Source: Sphingopyxis panaciterrulae (lineage in GTDB: Bacteria > Pseudomonadota > Alphaproteobacteria > Sphingomonadales > Sphingomonadaceae). Taken from it: 64,000 bases of DNA. The stretch is taken from contig NZ_JACIJH010000009.1 of NCBI RefSeq assembly GCF_014199295.1, positions 1-64,000 on the forward strand. The letters are read 5' to 3'. The translations under genes and the position numbers were made by a program. Under the pieces are notes generated by a model that was not told where the DNA came from, ran no database searches, and saw only the letters and a list, made by a program, of their open reading frames with translations. Positions 41,785-48,597 of the stretch are shown piece after piece (within the stretch, counting starts at the first letter, position 1; each line of letters opens with the position of its first letter).

Positions 41785-42768
41785 TTATTCGGCACCTTCC
41801 GCGAAATAGGCGCGCAGTCGGTGCGCGACCTCGCGCTCGATCGTGACGATGCTCCGCCTCCCATCGAACAGGTCGGGGGTCCGCCGCAGGATGCCCGCGT
41901 CGCACAGCTTCTGCGCGAGCCGCAGAGCGCTGGTCATCGGGATGCCGGAGGCGATGCACATGGGGTAGAGATAGAGGGATTTGCCTTCGCACTCGTGGAT
42001 AAACAGGTCGAGCAGCATGTCCCACGCTGGTTCGATGAAAAGCTCCGGTGCCCCGACAAGTTGCCGGCGAAGGAAGCGCCTGCGCTGCGCCGTGCGCGCA
42101 TTGGCCACGATGCGTTCCGTTCGATCACGCCGATCCGAGCTGGTTTCCGGACTCCGCAGGATGAACGAGAACAGACCGCTGCGACGCGGTTTAGCGCCAT
42201 CCATGACGCGATTGGTGTCACTTGCGGTCACCACGATATGATCAACCAGGCGGATGTCGAGCGAGCGGGCAATCTCCTCAAGGCGCCGCGTCGCGCCAAT
42301 GTCCTCGTCACTGGGATTGGGATCGCCGCTCGGATGATTGTGCACAAGAATGATCGCGGCTGCATTGTGCTCGAGCGCCCGACGAAAAATGACCCGAGGG
42401 TAGAGTGCCAGATAGGACAGGGTGCCGCTTTGCAGATGCTCATCCGCAATGAGGTGCCGCGACGCATCCAGGAATAGAATGCGAAGATGTTCATCGGCGA
42501 GCGAGCCCATTGAGGCGATGAGGTATTCGCGAAGATTTGCGTCGGCGGGGTCGATCCGCCTCGAATGCAGCTTGGCTCGCATCGATTCGACCATGGCGTG
42601 CCGCGCGCTTTGAAGCAGTTCGATCACCGATCGGCGGTCGCCGAGAATGCGGCGAAGCGCCTCGGGGGTCTGGACCCAAATTCGGTCCAGGCTTCGAAAC
42701 TCGCCGAGGAGCGCGCCAGCTAATTCTTCGCTGTCGTTCGGGGAAATCGCTGCGATGAGATGTGCCAG
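41785..42768 (-). CDS. RadC-family JAB-domain protein with extra C-terminal domain
   Basis: RadC-like protein of about 327 residues. The helical N-terminus is ISPNDSEELAGALLGEFRSL. The JAMM core includes ILFLDASRHLIADEHLQSGT and LVHNHPSGDPNPSDEDI. A further domain of about 110 residues follows, with ELFIEPAWDMLLDLFIHECE and a wHTH-like region, which ordinary RadC lacks. RadC proteins are typical of mobile elements, with no settled function. No ATG, GTG or TTG lies in frame between about 42627 and 43100. Coding similarity begins near the given 5' end, inside the upstream gene, so the start is unresolved (GTG at 42627 is the first usual codon). Confidence 0.7.
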   Translation of the reverse strand: MAHLIAAISPNDSEELAGALLGEFRSLDRIWVQTPEALRRILGDRRSVIELLQSARHAMVESMRAKLHSRRIDPADANLREYLIASMGSLADEHLRILFLDASRHLIADEHLQSGTLSYLALYPRVIFRRALEHNAAAIILVHNHPSGDPNPSDEDIGATRRLEEIARSLDIRLVDHIVVTASDTNRVMDGAKPRRSGLFSFILRSPETSSDRRDRTERIVANARTAQRRRFLRRQLVGAPELFIEPAWDMLLDLFIHECEGKSLYLYPMCIASGIPMTSALRLAQKLCDAGILRRTPDLFDGRRSIVTIEREVAHRLRAYFAEGAE

Positions 42769-43193
42769 GACGGATCGTTGCCGGTCGTACGAAGCCGCCG
42801 GTGGTGTCGCCAGGTTGCGAGTAGAAGGAGGGGCGGAACGAGCCAGGAGGCCGCCACCTGCATGATCATGTACGCTGCAGGATCCATCTGGAGATTGAAG
42901 ACGCGGCTGAAATGGGCCAGCAACGGCAGAATATGGAGCACCGCGGCCATCATCGGCCAGAAGCGATGGGCGAAAAGGGCGAGCAGCAAGGTCGCTGATG
43001 CGCCGAATCCATCGATGAGCAAATGCCCGAAGTCGAGAACGGCATATTCGGGCGCAACGAACCTGTGCAGCAGAAAGTCGGCGCCGACCATTGTCGATGC
43101 AATCCCCGCCATCACCCGTTCCGGGCCGCCACCACGCCAGGCGGCGTAGCCGAGAGCCGCGAGCAAGAGCAGGGCGAAAATGGCGACACGCAT
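42720..43193 (-). CDS. Multi-pass membrane protein
   Basis: A 157-residue protein with about four to five hydrophobic helices (1-18, 28-48, 55-80, 84-98, 105-128) and a basic, hydrophilic C-terminus. It is not recognised. AGGAG lies 4 nt before the ATG. The 3' end overlaps the start region of radC by roughly 50 bp or more, suggesting translational coupling. Confidence 0.6.
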   Translation of the reverse strand: MRVAIFALLLLAALGYAAWRGGGPERVMAGIASTMVGADFLLHRFVAPEYAVLDFGHLLIDGFGASATLLLALFAHRFWPMMAAVLHILPLLAHFSRVFNLQMDPAAYMIMQVAASWLVPPLLLLATWRHHRRLRTTGNDPSWHISSQRFPRTTAKN

Positions 43194-43231
43194 TCCGCTC
43201 CTGTTTCACGCGCGCGACTCCCGGTCAAATT

Positions 43232-43564
43232 CTAAGCTGCCACGGCGTGCAGCCGATAGACGGCCGAGCGTTGTGGACATTCCTCATGCAGATCATATCC
43301 GGCTGTCTCCCGGCCGATCGCCACGAGCTCTCCATGGACACGCAGGACGTCACCACCTGCATCGATCAGCGCCATCTGGGCTTTGGCGAGGCGCTGGATC
43401 GTGGCTTGTCCCTTCGCGGCCGGCACGCCCTCGGTGTCGCGCCGTGCCGTCACGACGCTCGCCATGAGGGAGGAAACGGCGATCAGCGCGTCGTCGATGC
43501 GAATCTCGGCCGACGGTACTTGCTGCTGCAATTGCACGGCGAGTGATGTGAGTTGTTCAGACAT
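43232..43564 (-). CDS. Small helical hypothetical protein
   Basis: A 110-residue, mainly helical soluble protein (IRIDDALIAVSSLMASVVTA, ATIQRLAKAQMALIDAGGDV). GGAG lies 5 nt before the ATG. Not recognised. It lies between the membrane protein and the membrane-anchored HTH gene, all on the minus strand, probably one unit. Confidence 0.55.
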   Translation of the reverse strand: MSEQLTSLAVQLQQQVPSAEIRIDDALIAVSSLMASVVTARRDTEGVPAAKGQATIQRLAKAQMALIDAGGDVLRVHGELVAIGRETAGYDLHEECPQRSAVYRLHAVAA

Positions 43565-43623
43565 GACTTCTCCTTTGCCGGGGCGCAGGCCCCGACCCTT
43601 GGTGCTTCGAGAGTTGAGGGAGT

Positions 43624-44163
43624 TCAGCCGGAGATGAGCCGCGTCAGCGCCTCGGCAATACCCAGCCCGCCAAGCAGGGAGATCACCACCACCATAAGCA
43701 TTGCTGCGGTGATCATGAACCTTGCCGTCAGAACATGGTCGTGCCTCCAGATCGTCCCGGACGACAGGCTTCCGCCCAATAATCCAGCCATCAATTTCTG
43801 TCTGTCGTGGACATCGAGATATTGAGGTGGATCATCGTCCGGGAAATCGGATGGCGCAAAGGAAGGCTGGATGGGAAGCTCCACCGGATCGTATGCGATC
43901 CGATCGCATATGCTTTTCAGCTGTGCATAGCGGATGGCGGCGTCGTCTCGATTGGCGGCTGCGAGGATTTTTCGCGCGGCCGCGATCCGCTGATCGACAG
44001 TATATCTGGAGATCCCGAGTTCGCGTGCAATCTGTTTCGACGTCTTGCGCTCAAGCACAAGGTCGAGACAGGCACGCTGCTTCTCGGTCAATAGCGCCCA
44101 TTGCCTTTGATCAGCCGCGCCAGGATTCCGCGCCCCTTCCATGGAGAGGCAGTTTCGTGACAT
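43624..44163 (-). CDS. LuxR-type HTH protein with C-terminal membrane anchor
   Basis: About 179 residues. The N-terminal HTH (LLTEKQRACLDLVLERKTSK, then QIARELGISRYTVDQRIAAA) is of the NarL/LuxR class. The middle is Pro/Asp-rich and one hydrophobic helix ends the chain (ITAAMLMVVVISLLGGLGIA). There is no receiver or autoinducer domain. Membrane-tethered regulators can sense envelope state. The start is uncertain: Mets at 44238, 44163 and 44142 are in frame without a clear ribosome site. The divergent 332-bp gap to luxR is AT-rich near 44305-44345 and likely holds promoters for both. Confidence 0.65.
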   Translation of the reverse strand: MSRNCLSMEGARNPGAADQRQWALLTEKQRACLDLVLERKTSKQIARELGISRYTVDQRIAAARKILAAANRDDAAIRYAQLKSICDRIAYDPVELPIQPSFAPSDFPDDDPPQYLDVHDRQKLMAGLLGGSLSSGTIWRHDHVLTARFMITAAMLMVVVISLLGGLGIAEALTRLISG

Positions 44164-44495
44164 TCGATCGCAAGACAAGAAATAATTGCCTTCCAGATTC
44201 CTCTTCGAGACTGGTTCCCGAACAAATGTTTCCTGCATGGACGGATCAAGCCCTCTATGCCTGCTGAAGGCTCTGGCCCGGAAACAATCCCCAATCTGGT
44301 TCTAACTTGCGAATATGTTTGAAATATATTTGCCCATAAATAGCCTCTCTCCTCGTTCCGGCGCTGCCGATTGACCAACGGTGGGCGTCACAGCCGGGCC
44401 GCAGCCTGCTTGAGAGGGTTGCCGCCCGGCATCGAACGGGGGTCATGTCGTGCGGTCAGGCTTGAGGACGCCGCCGACGTTGGCAATGGGTCGGA

Positions 44496-45239
44496 ATGCC
44501 TACGATCGAAGCCGCGAGGCAGCTCGAGCGCGACGTCATGGCCGTCGATACCGAGGACGCGCTGATCGATATTCTTCAGGAAATATGCGCAAGGCTGGGC
44601 TGTGCCTGGTTCGCGCTGAGCCATCATATCGACTTTCTCGGCGCCCCTGACAGGGGCGTTCGGGTTCATAATTATCCGGAAGGCTTTGCGCACTGGTTCG
44701 ATCAGAATCGTCTTGGCATCTCGGATCCCGTCCATCGATACAGCCATCGAAAGGCGGCAGGGTTTCTTTGGCGAGATATGATCATGGCCCATCGGCCGCG
44801 ACCCGAAGATACCGAGGTACTGGAACGCGCGCGATGTCACGGAATTAGCGACGGGCTGACGATACCGGTGCATCTGCCCGGGGAGGCACACGGTTCCGTA
44901 TCGTTCGCGTGGACGGATCCCGATACCATGCCTCTCGAATCTCTCGCATTCGCGCAAAGCATCGGAGCCTTCGTCTTCGAGGCCGCGCGGCGGCTCGCCG
45001 ATCCGGTATTGCCGGAGGATCGTCCACGCCTTACCGACCGGCAGATCGAGTGCTTGATGTGGGCGGCCCGCGGCAAATCCAATTCGGTGATCGCCCAGCT
45101 TCTCGATCTCAGCGAGGACACCGTGCGGGAGCATTTGCGCAATGCACGCGCGGCCTATGATGCGCCGACCCGAATAGTGCTCGCCATTCGCGCCTTGTTC
45201 GACAGCACGATCTGCTTCGGAGATGTCGCCAGGCGCTGA
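44496..45239 (+). CDS. LuxR-family quorum-sensing regulator
   Basis: A 247-residue acyl-homoserine-lactone receptor. The autoinducer-binding domain (15-165) carries the usual aromatic and acidic pocket residues: LGCAWFALSHHIDF, YPEGFAHWFDQNRLGISDPV and a later FAWTDP. The NarL-type HTH (about 185-235) is LTDRQIECLMWAARGKSNSV, then IAQLLDLSEDTVREHLRNAR. It is followed 75 bp later by luxI in the same direction. It is the likely AHL-responsive regulator of the downstream genes. The ribosome site is weak. Confidence 0.9.
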   Translation: MPTIEAARQLERDVMAVDTEDALIDILQEICARLGCAWFALSHHIDFLGAPDRGVRVHNYPEGFAHWFDQNRLGISDPVHRYSHRKAAGFLWRDMIMAHRPRPEDTEVLERARCHGISDGLTIPVHLPGEAHGSVSFAWTDPDTMPLESLAFAQSIGAFVFEAARRLADPVLPEDRPRLTDRQIECLMWAARGKSNSVIAQLLDLSEDTVREHLRNARAAYDAPTRIVLAIRALFDSTICFGDVARR

Positions 45240-45287
45240 CCCCCCCTTTGTGTTATGGCGCCGCCGCCTTTCCCGGTTCAATTGGCT

Positions 45288-45310
45288 TGTCTCTTGTCAA
45301 CAAGGAGACA
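45288..45310 (+). promoter_or_regulatory. Inverted repeat sequestering the luxI ribosome site
   Basis: TGTCTCTTG (45288-45296) can pair with CAAGGAGACA (45301-45310), giving nine pairs, one bulged G and a TCAA loop. The luxI Shine-Dalgarno AAGGAG (45302-45307) lies wholly inside the stem, 4 nt before the ATG side. It could be an RNA switch or thermometer. At about 20 bp it is also lux-box-sized, but it is too close to the start for an activator site. Confidence 0.55.
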
Positions 45311-45314
45311 GTCC

Positions 45315-45932
45315 ATGCTTCTCACCGTAGGACAGAATAGCCGCGATCGCGAACATGTCGCGCTTCGCTCGATGTTCGCTGCTCGCAAGCGCGTCTTTGT
45401 CGATCTTCTGAAATGGGACCTTCCGGTTCTGGCGGGTCAATATGAAGTCGATCATTTCGACGACGTCCACGCAACCTATCTGATTGTCACCGACGATGCG
45501 GGCGAACATCTCGCCTCGGCGCGCCTGTTGCCGACCACGCGGCCGGCCCTTCTCGACAGTCTTTTTCCGTTTCTCGTCGCCGGGCCAGTACCGCAGGGCG
45601 AGCGGATCGCCGAGATCACGCGCTTTTGCCTGTCGCGCGATGCAAGCGCTCGGGAACGACGCGTCGCCCGAGACACGCTGTTGGTCGGACTCGTCGAGCA
45701 TGCCCTTGCCAACGGGGTCGATACATACACGGGCGTCGCTGAACTTTCCTGGTTTCGCCAGATCCAGACTTTCGGATGGCGCTGCCGACAGCTTGGCGAA
45801 GCGTGTGAACATGATGGCCGGCTCCTCGTCGGGCTTCGGATCGATATCGATAACCGAACCGCCGCGCTGCTCGCGTCCGCCGGCATCCGCGCCGCTTCGA
45901 ATGCGGTGCCCGCGGCGGCACAAGCTGCCTGA
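45315..45932 (+). CDS. LuxI-family acyl-homoserine-lactone synthase
   Basis: A 205-residue AHL synthase with the invariant residues in order: Arg/Phe/Trp in SMFAARKRVFVDLLKWDLPV, Asp in QYEVDHFDD, the SARLLPTTRP strand, and Glu/Arg in GERIAEITRFCLS. It uses S-adenosylmethionine and an acyl-ACP; chain length cannot be read. A 20-codon upstream extension is rejected because AAGGAG fits this ATG. It runs with 10-bp spacing into the dioxygenase gene, placing signal synthesis in the lasso operon. Confidence 0.92.
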   Translation: MLLTVGQNSRDREHVALRSMFAARKRVFVDLLKWDLPVLAGQYEVDHFDDVHATYLIVTDDAGEHLASARLLPTTRPALLDSLFPFLVAGPVPQGERIAEITRFCLSRDASARERRVARDTLLVGLVEHALANGVDTYTGVAELSWFRQIQTFGWRCRQLGEACEHDGRLLVGLRIDIDNRTAALLASAGIRAASNAVPAAAQAA

Positions 45933-45942
45933 GCAGGGGGAT

Positions 45943-46857
45943 ATGATCATGATCGACCTAACTAGCGACGTCCTCCAATTTGAGGCCACAACCACTACCG
46001 ATGGGCTGATGGATGACGGCTACACCATCATCCACAGCGCCGTGTCTCGCGAATTGCTCGAGGCGATCGACGCGGAACTCGACGAGCGATTTAGAAGCAC
46101 GCCCTTTTGTGAAGGCGGCTTTTACGGGGAAAGGACGAAGCGCTTCGGCAGATTGCTGATCCGGTCGGATCACGTCGCACAGCTCGTCATGCATCCGACT
46201 ATAAGGGCGCTCGCGGAAACAGCGCTCGGGCCATGGTGCGATCGAATTCAGCTCAACCTCACGCAGGCAATCGAGCTTCATCCCGGCGCATTGCCGCAAT
46301 TCCCGCACCGCGACCAGGACATGTGGGCTGGGGACATCGGACAGCGCGAATATCTGATCAATGCCATGTGGCCGTTGACGTCGTTCACTGAGGAAAATGG
46401 GGCCACGCTGCTCTGGCCCGGAAGCCATGGACGGCGAGCTTTGACCGACGCCGGCGAAGGTCCGATGATCGTCGCGGAAGCCGAACCCGGCGATGCGATC
46501 GTCTTTCTGGGTTCCACGCTCCACGGCGCCGGCGGCAACGACAGCGCGGATGTGAGACGCGGGATCATCGTCAGCTATAGCCTCGGATGGCTCAAGCCAT
46601 ATGAAAACCAGTGGCTGGCCTATCCGCCGCATATCGCGCGCGGGTTCCCTCGCGAGTTGTCTGAACTGATCGGTTACGCGCAGCACCGGCCTAACCTCGG
46701 AAACTTCGAGGGACGATGTCCTTCAGTCCTCTTCGACGGCGACCCGGATGCAGCCTTGGCCGCAGTCGATGCTCTCCGTCCCGACCAAGCGGAGATGCTT
46801 GCCGACTATGTTGCCGCTCAGCGGCCGGCGAGCACGGCGGAAGGCAGAAGGTCATGA
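45943..46857 (+). CDS. PhyH-type Fe(II)/2-oxoglutarate dioxygenase
   Basis: A 304-residue phytanoyl-CoA-dioxygenase-like enzyme. The iron facial triad is His-x-Asp in LPQFPHRDQDMW and the distal His in LGSTLHGAGGNDS; Arg in RRGIIVSYSLGW would bind 2-oxoglutarate. Such enzymes hydroxylate small molecules or peptide residues. Its place between luxI and the lasso genes makes precursor, peptide or signal hydroxylation possible, with no direct proof. Two in-frame ATGs 6 bp apart follow CAGGGGG. The stop overlaps the GntR start (ATGA). Confidence 0.85.
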   Translation: MIMIDLTSDVLQFEATTTTDGLMDDGYTIIHSAVSRELLEAIDAELDERFRSTPFCEGGFYGERTKRFGRLLIRSDHVAQLVMHPTIRALAETALGPWCDRIQLNLTQAIELHPGALPQFPHRDQDMWAGDIGQREYLINAMWPLTSFTEENGATLLWPGSHGRRALTDAGEGPMIVAEAEPGDAIVFLGSTLHGAGGNDSADVRRGIIVSYSLGWLKPYENQWLAYPPHIARGFPRELSELIGYAQHRPNLGNFEGRCPSVLFDGDPDAALAAVDALRPDQAEMLADYVAAQRPASTAEGRRS

Positions 46858-47477
46858 GTCCCGGGGCCACGATGGAGCGCGTCTATCTCGAGCTCAAGGC
46901 ACGTATTATTGGCGGCGCTTATCCTCCCGGCACGCGCCTCGATCCATTCCATCTAGCGAAGCGGCTGGCTGTGAGCCCGACGCCTGTTCGCGAGGCGCTC
47001 CATCGTTTGTCGGGCGAGCGCATCGTCGACAGCTGGCACCAGGAGGGCTTTAGGCAGCCGATCTTCGCCGAGGCGGATCTTTGCGATCTCTATCACTTAG
47101 GAAGCGGACTCATAGGACTTGCGCTTCGCGATCCAGCGCTCCAGCTTTCGAAACCGGGCGCATCGCTCGCGGTGATAGAGATCGAAGATTATCCGGGCCG
47201 AGTCGCGAGGCTGTTTCGCGCGATCGCTCTTCTCAACGGAAATCGCGAACTTGGCTACGCAATCATCAATGTGGTCGAGCGAAGCGAGTTCTTCCGAACC
47301 GCTGAGGTACGTACTGACCCGATGGCCGGGGAGCTTCTCGCATCGATGGAGGCAGCCTTTCGGAATGCAGACTGGGACGAGCTGCGTCGGAAAAGCGGTC
47401 TTTTCCATCGAAGAAGGGTCGCGCACGCTGGAAGGGTCGCTGCCGAATTGCGACCGCGTTCGCAGACAATCGAATGA
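46854..47477 (+). CDS. GntR-family transcriptional regulator
   Basis: A 207-residue regulator. The winged HTH (5-70) has RVYLELKARIIGGAYPPGTR, then LAKRLAVSPTPVREALHRLS. The C-terminal domain is mostly helical and shorter than typical FadR/FCD domains. It is coupled to the dioxygenase stop and lies 94 bp before the first lasso precursor, so it is well placed to control precursor transcription. The effector is unknown. A longer upstream frame exists only as an overlap with the dioxygenase gene. Confidence 0.88.
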   Translation: MSPGATMERVYLELKARIIGGAYPPGTRLDPFHLAKRLAVSPTPVREALHRLSGERIVDSWHQEGFRQPIFAEADLCDLYHLGSGLIGLALRDPALQLSKPGASLAVIEIEDYPGRVARLFRAIALLNGNRELGYAIINVVERSEFFRTAEVRTDPMAGELLASMEAAFRNADWDELRRKSGLFHRRRVAHAGRVAAELRPRSQTIE

Positions 47478-47571
47478 TATTTTACCGATCCGGAAAGTAC
47501 ATAAACTCTATTTTTTCAAGAGGCGTAGCTTCTTCGGTGCCGCAATTCCGCGGTATTTGGAGAAAACGATC

Positions 47572-47694
47572 ATGGATCGCGAAACCAACGAACTGATCGA
47601 ACTCGGCAGCGTCACGACCGACACCGCCGGCGACGATCCGCTGGGCATCGAAGGTGCCGGCAAGTTCAAGGTCACCGGGCTCACCCAGGACTGA
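47572..47694 (+). CDS. Lasso peptide precursor 1
   Basis: A 40-residue precursor. The leader is residues 1-19 (MDRETNELIELGSVTTDTA) with the conserved Thr18 at position -2. The predicted core, 20-40, starts with Gly20 and has Glu27 at core position 8, allowing an 8-residue Gly-Glu macrolactam. The tail ends TGLTQD, like the C-termini of known proteobacterial cores that are later trimmed. TTGGAG lies 9 nt before the ATG. B and C enzymes follow. A second precursor with the same plan lies 71 bp downstream. Confidence 0.9.
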   Translation: MDRETNELIELGSVTTDTAGDDPLGIEGAGKFKVTGLTQD

Positions 47695-47702
47695 CCATGG
47701 CG

Positions 47703-47729
47703 CCGGGGGTCGGGTCAGCCGGCCCCCGG
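47703..47729 (+). terminator. Hairpin between the two lasso precursors
   Basis: CCGGGGG (47703-47709) pairs with CCCCCGG (47723-47729) around a 13-nt loop, 8 bp after the first precursor. There is no T-run. It is likely an mRNA-stabilising or attenuating stem that raises precursor 1 over downstream genes. Confidence 0.65.
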
Positions 47730-47765
47730 TTTCGAGGACTCCCTGATCGCGGAAAGGAAGAGACG

Positions 47766-47888
47766 ATGAAACGCGAACCCAAGGATCTCGTCGAGCTCGG
47801 CTCGGTCAGCAACGACACCGCCGGCGACGACGGCCTGCCGATCGAGTCGGGCGGCCGCATGCTGCGCCCCGGCCTCACCGAAGACTGA
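47766..47888 (+). CDS. Lasso peptide precursor 2
   Basis: A 40-residue paralogue of precursor 1. The leader MKREPKDLVELGSVSNDTA keeps LGSV and Thr18. The core begins GDDGLPIE, again with Gly1 and Glu8, then SGGRMLRPGLTED. Leaders and ends are conserved while core positions 9-16 differ, as expected for two products of one enzyme set. Arg12 and Arg15 (core numbering) make this product more basic. AAGGAAG lies 5 nt before the ATG. A hairpin follows the stop. Confidence 0.9.
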   Translation: MKREPKDLVELGSVSNDTAGDDGLPIESGGRMLRPGLTED

Positions 47889-47897
47889 AGGCGTTCG

Positions 47898-47921
47898 GGA
47901 ACCCGGCCCGAACCGGGTTCC
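47898..47921 (+). terminator. Perfect hairpin after precursor 2
   Basis: GGAACCCGG (47898-47906) pairs perfectly with CCGGGTTCC (47913-47921) around a 6-nt loop, 9 bp after the precursor stop and 16 bp before gene B. Without a T-run it probably attenuates or protects the mRNA, keeping enzyme levels below precursor levels. Confidence 0.7.
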
Positions 47922-47937
47922 TGCGCGTCCGTTCGGC

Positions 47938-48597
47938 ATGACGACTGGCTGGCAGCTTTCGGCGGGAACAGGATTTTGCGAAGTCGGCACCGACCTCGTC
48001 TTTCTCGATCTCGCGCGTGACAAATATCTGGCCCTTGGGGGAGCGGATCGCGCAGCGTTCGACAGGTTCCGGCGGCGCGAAGTCAATGACTCCGATGCGA
48101 TCGGCCGCCTCGTGAGCACGGGGCTTATCGCCCGTTCCGATCAGCCGACGGAGATCGCGCCGACAAGGGTCGACGTTCCGTCGGCCGACCTCGTTCATCT
48201 CGGCGAGGGCCGACTCGACCCGCGCATGGCGATCTCGGCAGCGTTCGCGCTTCGTTGGGCGCGCCGGGCGATGCGGCCCGACCGGATCGCCGCTACCGTC
48301 GCGGAGCTGGCTGCGAAGAAGCGGGTGCTGGGCGTGCCGGGGGCGGAGGATGCGGCGACGCGGCACGCCGCAGCCTACGCCGCGTGCCGCTGGCTCAATC
48401 CGATCCCGCCGCGCTGCCTCATCGATGCGCTGGCCCTCGACCGGATATTGCTTGGTCGCGGTCTCGCGGTGAGCCTCGTCTTCGGCGTGCGAACCTCGCC
48501 ATTCAACGCCCATTGCTGGCTACAGACGCCGGAGACGATCCTGACGGGATCCGCTGCCGAAGCGCGAAACTTCACGCCGATTCTGGTCGTCGGATGA
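47938..48597 (+). CDS. Lasso leader peptidase B with fused PqqD-like recognition domain
   Basis: A 219-residue enzyme. Residues 1-85 form the RiPP recognition element (FCEVGTDLVFLDLARDKYLA) that binds the leader. The transglutaminase-like protease domain (about 100-219) has Cys160 in IPPRCLIDALAL and His192 in PFNAHCWLQ. The third residue, usually Asp 12 positions after the His, is Gly204 here (ETILTGSAAE). It removes the 19-residue leader with ATP. The stop overlaps the cyclase start by 4 nt (ATGA). Confidence 0.9.
   Translation: MTTGWQLSAGTGFCEVGTDLVFLDLARDKYLALGGADRAAFDRFRRREVNDSDAIGRLVSTGLIARSDQPTEIAPTRVDVPSADLVHLGEGRLDPRMAISAAFALRWARRAMRPDRIAATVAELAAKKRVLGVPGAEDAATRHAAAYAACRWLNPIPPRCLIDALALDRILLGRGLAVSLVFGVRTSPFNAHCWLQTPETILTGSAAEARNFTPILVVG

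Noticed and set aside
45288..45310. Classical lux box activating luxI
   Set aside because: The dyad overlaps the ribosome site and ends 4 nt before the ATG, too close for LuxR activation at -40; kept as an RNA structure candidate.
45255..45314. Upstream start for luxI giving 20 extra residues
   Set aside because: AAGGAG is correctly spaced for 45315 and AHL synthases begin close to that Met.
48255..48593. In-frame 113-codon N-terminal extension of the lasso cyclase
   Set aside because: It lies wholly inside gene B in another frame, has Arg/Gly-rich shadow composition, and an ATGA overlap at 48594 gives the expected cyclase length.
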